DNA from: BQJD01 sp964350265
GTDB taxonomy: Bacteria > Pseudomonadota > Gammaproteobacteria > Arenicellales > CAJQKF01
Direction of reading: 5' to 3'
Assembly (NCBI GenBank): GCA_964350265.1
Contig: CAYGJZ010000127.1
Location: forward strand, 1 to 7,537
Length of the DNA stretch: 7,537 bases
Shown: positions 6,093 to 7,537 of the stretch, piece after piece
Layout: every line of letters starts with the position of its first letter
Numbering within the stretch: position 1 is the first letter of the stretch
The notes under the pieces: generated by a model
What the model saw: only the letters and a program-made list of their open reading frames with translations
Databases searched by the model: none
Told to the model about the DNA's origin: nothing
Position numbers and translations under genes: made by a program

Positions 6093-6650
6093 TTAACCGA
6101 CTTCCATCCGAATCTGTTTCGTCACGTCTTCCCAAAGGGACTCACCCTCCCGTCGTGTCTCTTCTGGAAGAATCGCGGCACACCAATCGACGTTCGGGCC
6201 ATTCGGACGGGCTACTTGCACTCGACGTATCTGTGTCTCCGTATCGTCGAGGAGATATCCAATGTTTACGCGAACGGGCGCATCCGGTACCCCATCGATT
6301 GGCTGCATCTGATCAAAATCCATCGCTTGCTTGGTCGGGTAGTTCCTCGACTTTCCGTCTTCGTCCATTTTTTTTACTCGGAAGACGACAGCTTCTTCGA
6401 CCACCCAAAGACGCAGCCCGCCAGGGGCCTCAATCGGACGGATTTCCGGTCTCTCATCGAACGCGACGAGGGCATTGGCAAGAATGTGGTCGTACACGCA
6501 GTTCGCCGCGGTTCGCTTACTGTGCTCAATCAGGAACTCGGGCGGGTAAGTGCGATACTTACTGAACCCAGACCTCACTACGTGGTCGAAATCAGGCAGG
6601 AGATGAGCGATCCGCCTCATCACGGTTTCGATAGAAGAGTCGGCGGGCAT
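6093..6650 (-). CDS. Uncharacterised protein, candidate toxin partner of the Xre/ImmA fusion
   Basis: A 185-residue cytoplasmic protein that I do not recognise. ATG 6650 is preferred because GAGG sits six bases before it; a GTG two codons upstream (6656) would put that GAGG against the start codon. There is no signal peptide or membrane segment. The N-terminal half looks helical (HSKRTAANCVYDHILANAL, residues 43-61). The second half alternates strands and turns, with GLRLWVVEEAVVFRVKK (78-94), VNIGYLLDDTETQIRRVQVA (128-147) and VDWCAAI (154-160). I see no nuclease, kinase, ADP-ribosyltransferase or Fic motif. It is first in the operon and followed after 25 bp by the Xre/ImmA fusion, the place a toxin holds in many Xre-COG2856 pairs. 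The operon has its own promoter and palindromic operator. A substrate or repressor cleaved by the peptidase is the main alternative. Confidence 0.7.
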   Translation of the reverse strand: MPADSSIETVMRRIAHLLPDFDHVVRSGFSKYRTYPPEFLIEHSKRTAANCVYDHILANALVAFDERPEIRPIEAPGGLRLWVVEEAVVFRVKKMDEDGKSRNYPTKQAMDFDQMQPIDGVPDAPVRVNIGYLLDDTETQIRRVQVARPNGPNVDWCAAILPEETRREGESLWEDVTKQIRMEVG

Positions 6651-6672
6651 TGGCACCCTCGGAGTCGTGTGG

Positions 6673-6689
6673 AATCAGACTTTCTGATT
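6673..6689. promoter_or_regulatory. Palindromic operator over the -10 box of the Xre/ImmA operon
   Basis: AATCAGA-CTT-TCTGATT is a perfect 7-bp inverted repeat with a 3-base spacer. It overlaps the last three bases of the -10 box and covers the predicted start site, so a bound dimer would block RNA polymerase. The Xre domain encoded by the second gene is the obvious candidate to bind here and repress its own operon. Confidence 0.75.
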
Positions 6690-6714
6690 GTACCAGCGAC
6701 GCGACGAATATCAA
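6687..6714 (-). promoter_or_regulatory. Promoter of the two-gene Xre/ImmA operon
   Basis: On the minus strand TTGATA (6714-6709, five of six -35 bases), a 16-base spacer and TACAAT (6692-6687, five of six -10 bases). The stretch just upstream is AT-rich (AATATT twice between 6716 and 6733) and could act as an UP element. The start should fall near 6680, giving a 5' leader of about 30 bases before ATG 6650. Confidence 0.8.
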
Positions 6715-6731
6715 GAAAAATATTCCTAATA

Positions 6732-6935
6732 TTATTCCTCGTCTTTTCCCCACCGCGCCCGCGTCGCTTTCCGGGCGGCCTCGCGCCGTTCCTCCGGAGT
6801 CATCTTCGCCGCCCGAGCCTTCCCACCCTTGAGTCCACCCTTGTGGCCCAGGGCGACCGCAGCCGGGTCTTTCCCATCGTCGGGCTGCTTTTCCTCGGTC
6901 TAGTCAGCGGAAAGGTGTTCGATCAGCTTGGCTAG
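6732..6935 (-). pseudogene. Truncated KGG-motif small protein (LGxKGGxKGGKARA family)
   Basis: Reading down from the insertion element, the frame gives QLAKLIEHLSAD, an in-frame TAG, then a 54-codon stretch with KDPAAVALGHKGGLKGGKA, RAAKMTPEERREAARKATRA and a final RWGKDEE before TAA at 6732-6734. Small bacterial proteins of this kind usually begin with a short N-terminus leading into QLAK.IVDLA and continue through DPAAVALGR.GGLKGGKARA..LTPE.R..IA..AA.ARW, so both pieces belong to one gene. Its 5' end is missing at the IS boundary (the CTA codon is 6935-6933) and a nonsense codon splits it. No start codon with a ribosome binding site is visible for the downstream piece. The family's function is not known to me. 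Confidence 0.75.
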
Positions 6936-6936
6936 C
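6931..6936. repeat. Left target-site copy of the IS (GCTAGC)
   Basis: GCTAGC directly abuts the left inverted repeat. With CCTAGC at 7487-7492 on the other side it forms a 6-bp NCTAGN pair that differs only at the first base. IS481 of Bordetella is known to duplicate 6 bp at NCTAGN. Confidence 0.65.
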
Positions 6937-7403
6937 TGTGTGTACTCAGCAGGTTGTTCACGGTTAGTGGGCAGCGGCTGATTGGAGGGAGGTATTCGAG
7001 GCTAGCATGAGGGCGGTGCCAGTTGTACTGGTGCAGCCAGGTGGGTAGGTAGCGAGCGCGTTGCCCGGAGTTGTCATAGGAACGCGCGTAGGCCCATTCG
7101 CGCAATGCGGTTTGTATGAACCGCTCGGCCTTGCCATTGGTCCTTGGGCTGTAGGGACGTGTGCGGCGGTGGGTCAGCCCGAGCCTTCGGCACAGGGTCG
7201 CGAAGCGCCTTGATCGGTAGGCGCTGCCGTTGTCGGTCAGCAGCCGTTGGAAGCGGATGCCCAGTGTCCGGTAGTAGCGAAGGGTGTGGATCAGGGCCTT
7301 GCAGGCGCTGTGTGCGGTTTCGTCCGGATGAATGGAGCCGAAGGCGATGCGGCTGTGGTCATCGATGGCGACGTGGACATCGGGCATTCTTGTGGGTGTT
7401 TAT
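6932..7403 (-). pseudogene. IS481-family transposase, internal deletion and frame disruption
   Basis: The open part (7387 to 6932, 151 codons from an internal ATG) is the C-terminal half of an IS481 transposase: VHVAIDDHSRIAF, LLTDNGSAYRS (second catalytic Asp, D52), RTRPYSPRTNGKAERFIQTALREW (catalytic Glu, E88) and WLHQYNWHRPHASL. Just upstream, 7400-7380 reads NTHKNAR, which matches the usual start of these transposases (MNTHKNARLT), but with ATA at 7403-7401 where ATG is expected and in a different frame. The N-terminal HTH region and the segment normally carrying the first DDE Asp (IHIDVKKLG) are gone. The junction lies near 7381. The stop TAG comes from the flanking target site, not from the element. 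The protein cannot be an active transposase. Confidence 0.85.
6937..6960 (+). repeat. Left terminal inverted repeat of the IS481-like element
   Basis: Begins TGTGTGTA and continues CTCAGCAGGTTGTTCA. Its inner half also encodes the last residues of the transposase (NNLLSTHS). Confidence 0.85.
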
Positions 7404-7462
7404 TAGGGGCTCCGGATCAATAGGTTTGGTTTGCACCTCCAATTCTCCGGGTATGCCCCGAA

Positions 7463-7486
7463 TGAACAACCTACTGAGAGATCACA
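7463..7486 (-). repeat. Right terminal inverted repeat of the IS481-like element
   Basis: Read on the minus strand it begins TGTGATCT and continues CTCAGTAGGTTGTTCA, matching the left end in the first four bases and in 15 of the last 16. Confidence 0.85.
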
Positions 7487-7492
7487 CCTAGC
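7487..7492. repeat. Right target-site copy of the IS (CCTAGC)
   Basis: Partner of GCTAGC at 6931-6936, sharing CTAGC. It contains the stop codon of the partial gene at the right edge. Confidence 0.6.
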
Positions 7493-7535
7493 CGCCGTCG
7501 CGGTAGCCGAGGATTTCCACCTCGTACAGCCGCAG
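7488..7535 (-). CDS. C-terminal end of an unidentified gene, partial
   Basis: Fifteen codons reading LRLYEVEILGYRDGG, then TAG at 7488-7490, open to the window edge. The frame is GC-rich with normal-looking codons, like the rest of the chromosome, and the strand-like ending resembles many enzyme C-termini; FKBP-type isomerases often end in a similar way, but this is too little to name it. The stop lies inside the 6-bp IS target, so the insertion landed exactly at the gene's end and probably left the protein whole. Confidence 0.5.
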   Translation of the reverse strand: MRLYEVEILGYRDGG

Positions 7536-7537
7536 TG

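Larger units (their letters stand above)
6937..7486 (-). mobile_element. IS481-family element, internally deleted (550 bp)
   Basis: The element is bounded by 24-bp imperfect inverted repeats (6937-6960 and 7463-7486), both opening TGTG and matching over CTCAG(C/T)AGGTTGTTCA; 19 of 24 positions agree by eye. Inside is an IS481-type transposase coding region on the minus strand, reduced to about half its normal length. A full IS481 element is about 1 kb, so roughly half a kilobase is missing. Both ends survive, so the element might still be moved by a transposase supplied from another copy. It separates the broken KGG gene from the gene end at the right edge. Confidence 0.85.

Noticed and set aside
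6047..6935. Two plus-strand frames opposite the 185-residue gene
   Set aside because: Antisense to a gene with promoter, operator and ribosome binding site. The translations show no domain and run through the promoter and the KGG remnant.
7144..7491. Plus-strand 115-codon frame inside the IS
   Set aside because: Antisense to the transposase remnant, very rich in Gly, Arg and Cys, and crosses the IS end.

Overview
This window comes from a GC-rich proteobacterial chromosome, about two-thirds GC by eye outside one lower-GC block. A valine-rich leader peptide ahead of an E. coli-like AHAS I gene (ilvB) points to a gammaproteobacterium. A Xanthomonadales-like host is possible, but I cannot prove it.

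Left part (1-3034). On the minus strand a CxxCxxCC (YkgJ-type) metal-binding protein is translationally coupled, by a GTGA overlap, to an exported protein made of perfect 11-residue repeats. That second gene runs off the left edge. Divergent from this pair, on the plus strand, are a small exported protein of unknown function, a MaoC-type hotdog hydratase and a ketopantoate reductase-family oxidoreductase. The last two overlap by ATGA.

Middle (3038-4955, minus strand). A complete branched-chain amino acid control unit is present. It has a promoter whose predicted start is the A of a leader-peptide ATG, then a 31-residue Val/Ile/Leu-rich leader (ivbL-like), a terminator hairpin, a competing antiterminator, and the AHAS I large subunit gene ilvB. 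No ilvN small-subunit gene follows: ilvB ends 3 bp from the convergent panE-type gene, and a hairpin spans the junction.

Right part (4976-7537, minus strand). A lower-GC two-gene operon encodes an unrecognised 185-residue protein, then an Xre-HTH/ImmA-IrrE metallopeptidase fusion. It has a strong promoter with a 17-bp palindrome over its -10 box. This is the layout of a self-regulated toxin-antitoxin-like module and is the best candidate here for an undescribed system. It sits directly upstream of the ilv promoter. Beyond it lie a broken small KGG-type gene, a 550-bp internally deleted IS481-family element flanked by CTAG-type target sites, and the last 15 codons of another gene.
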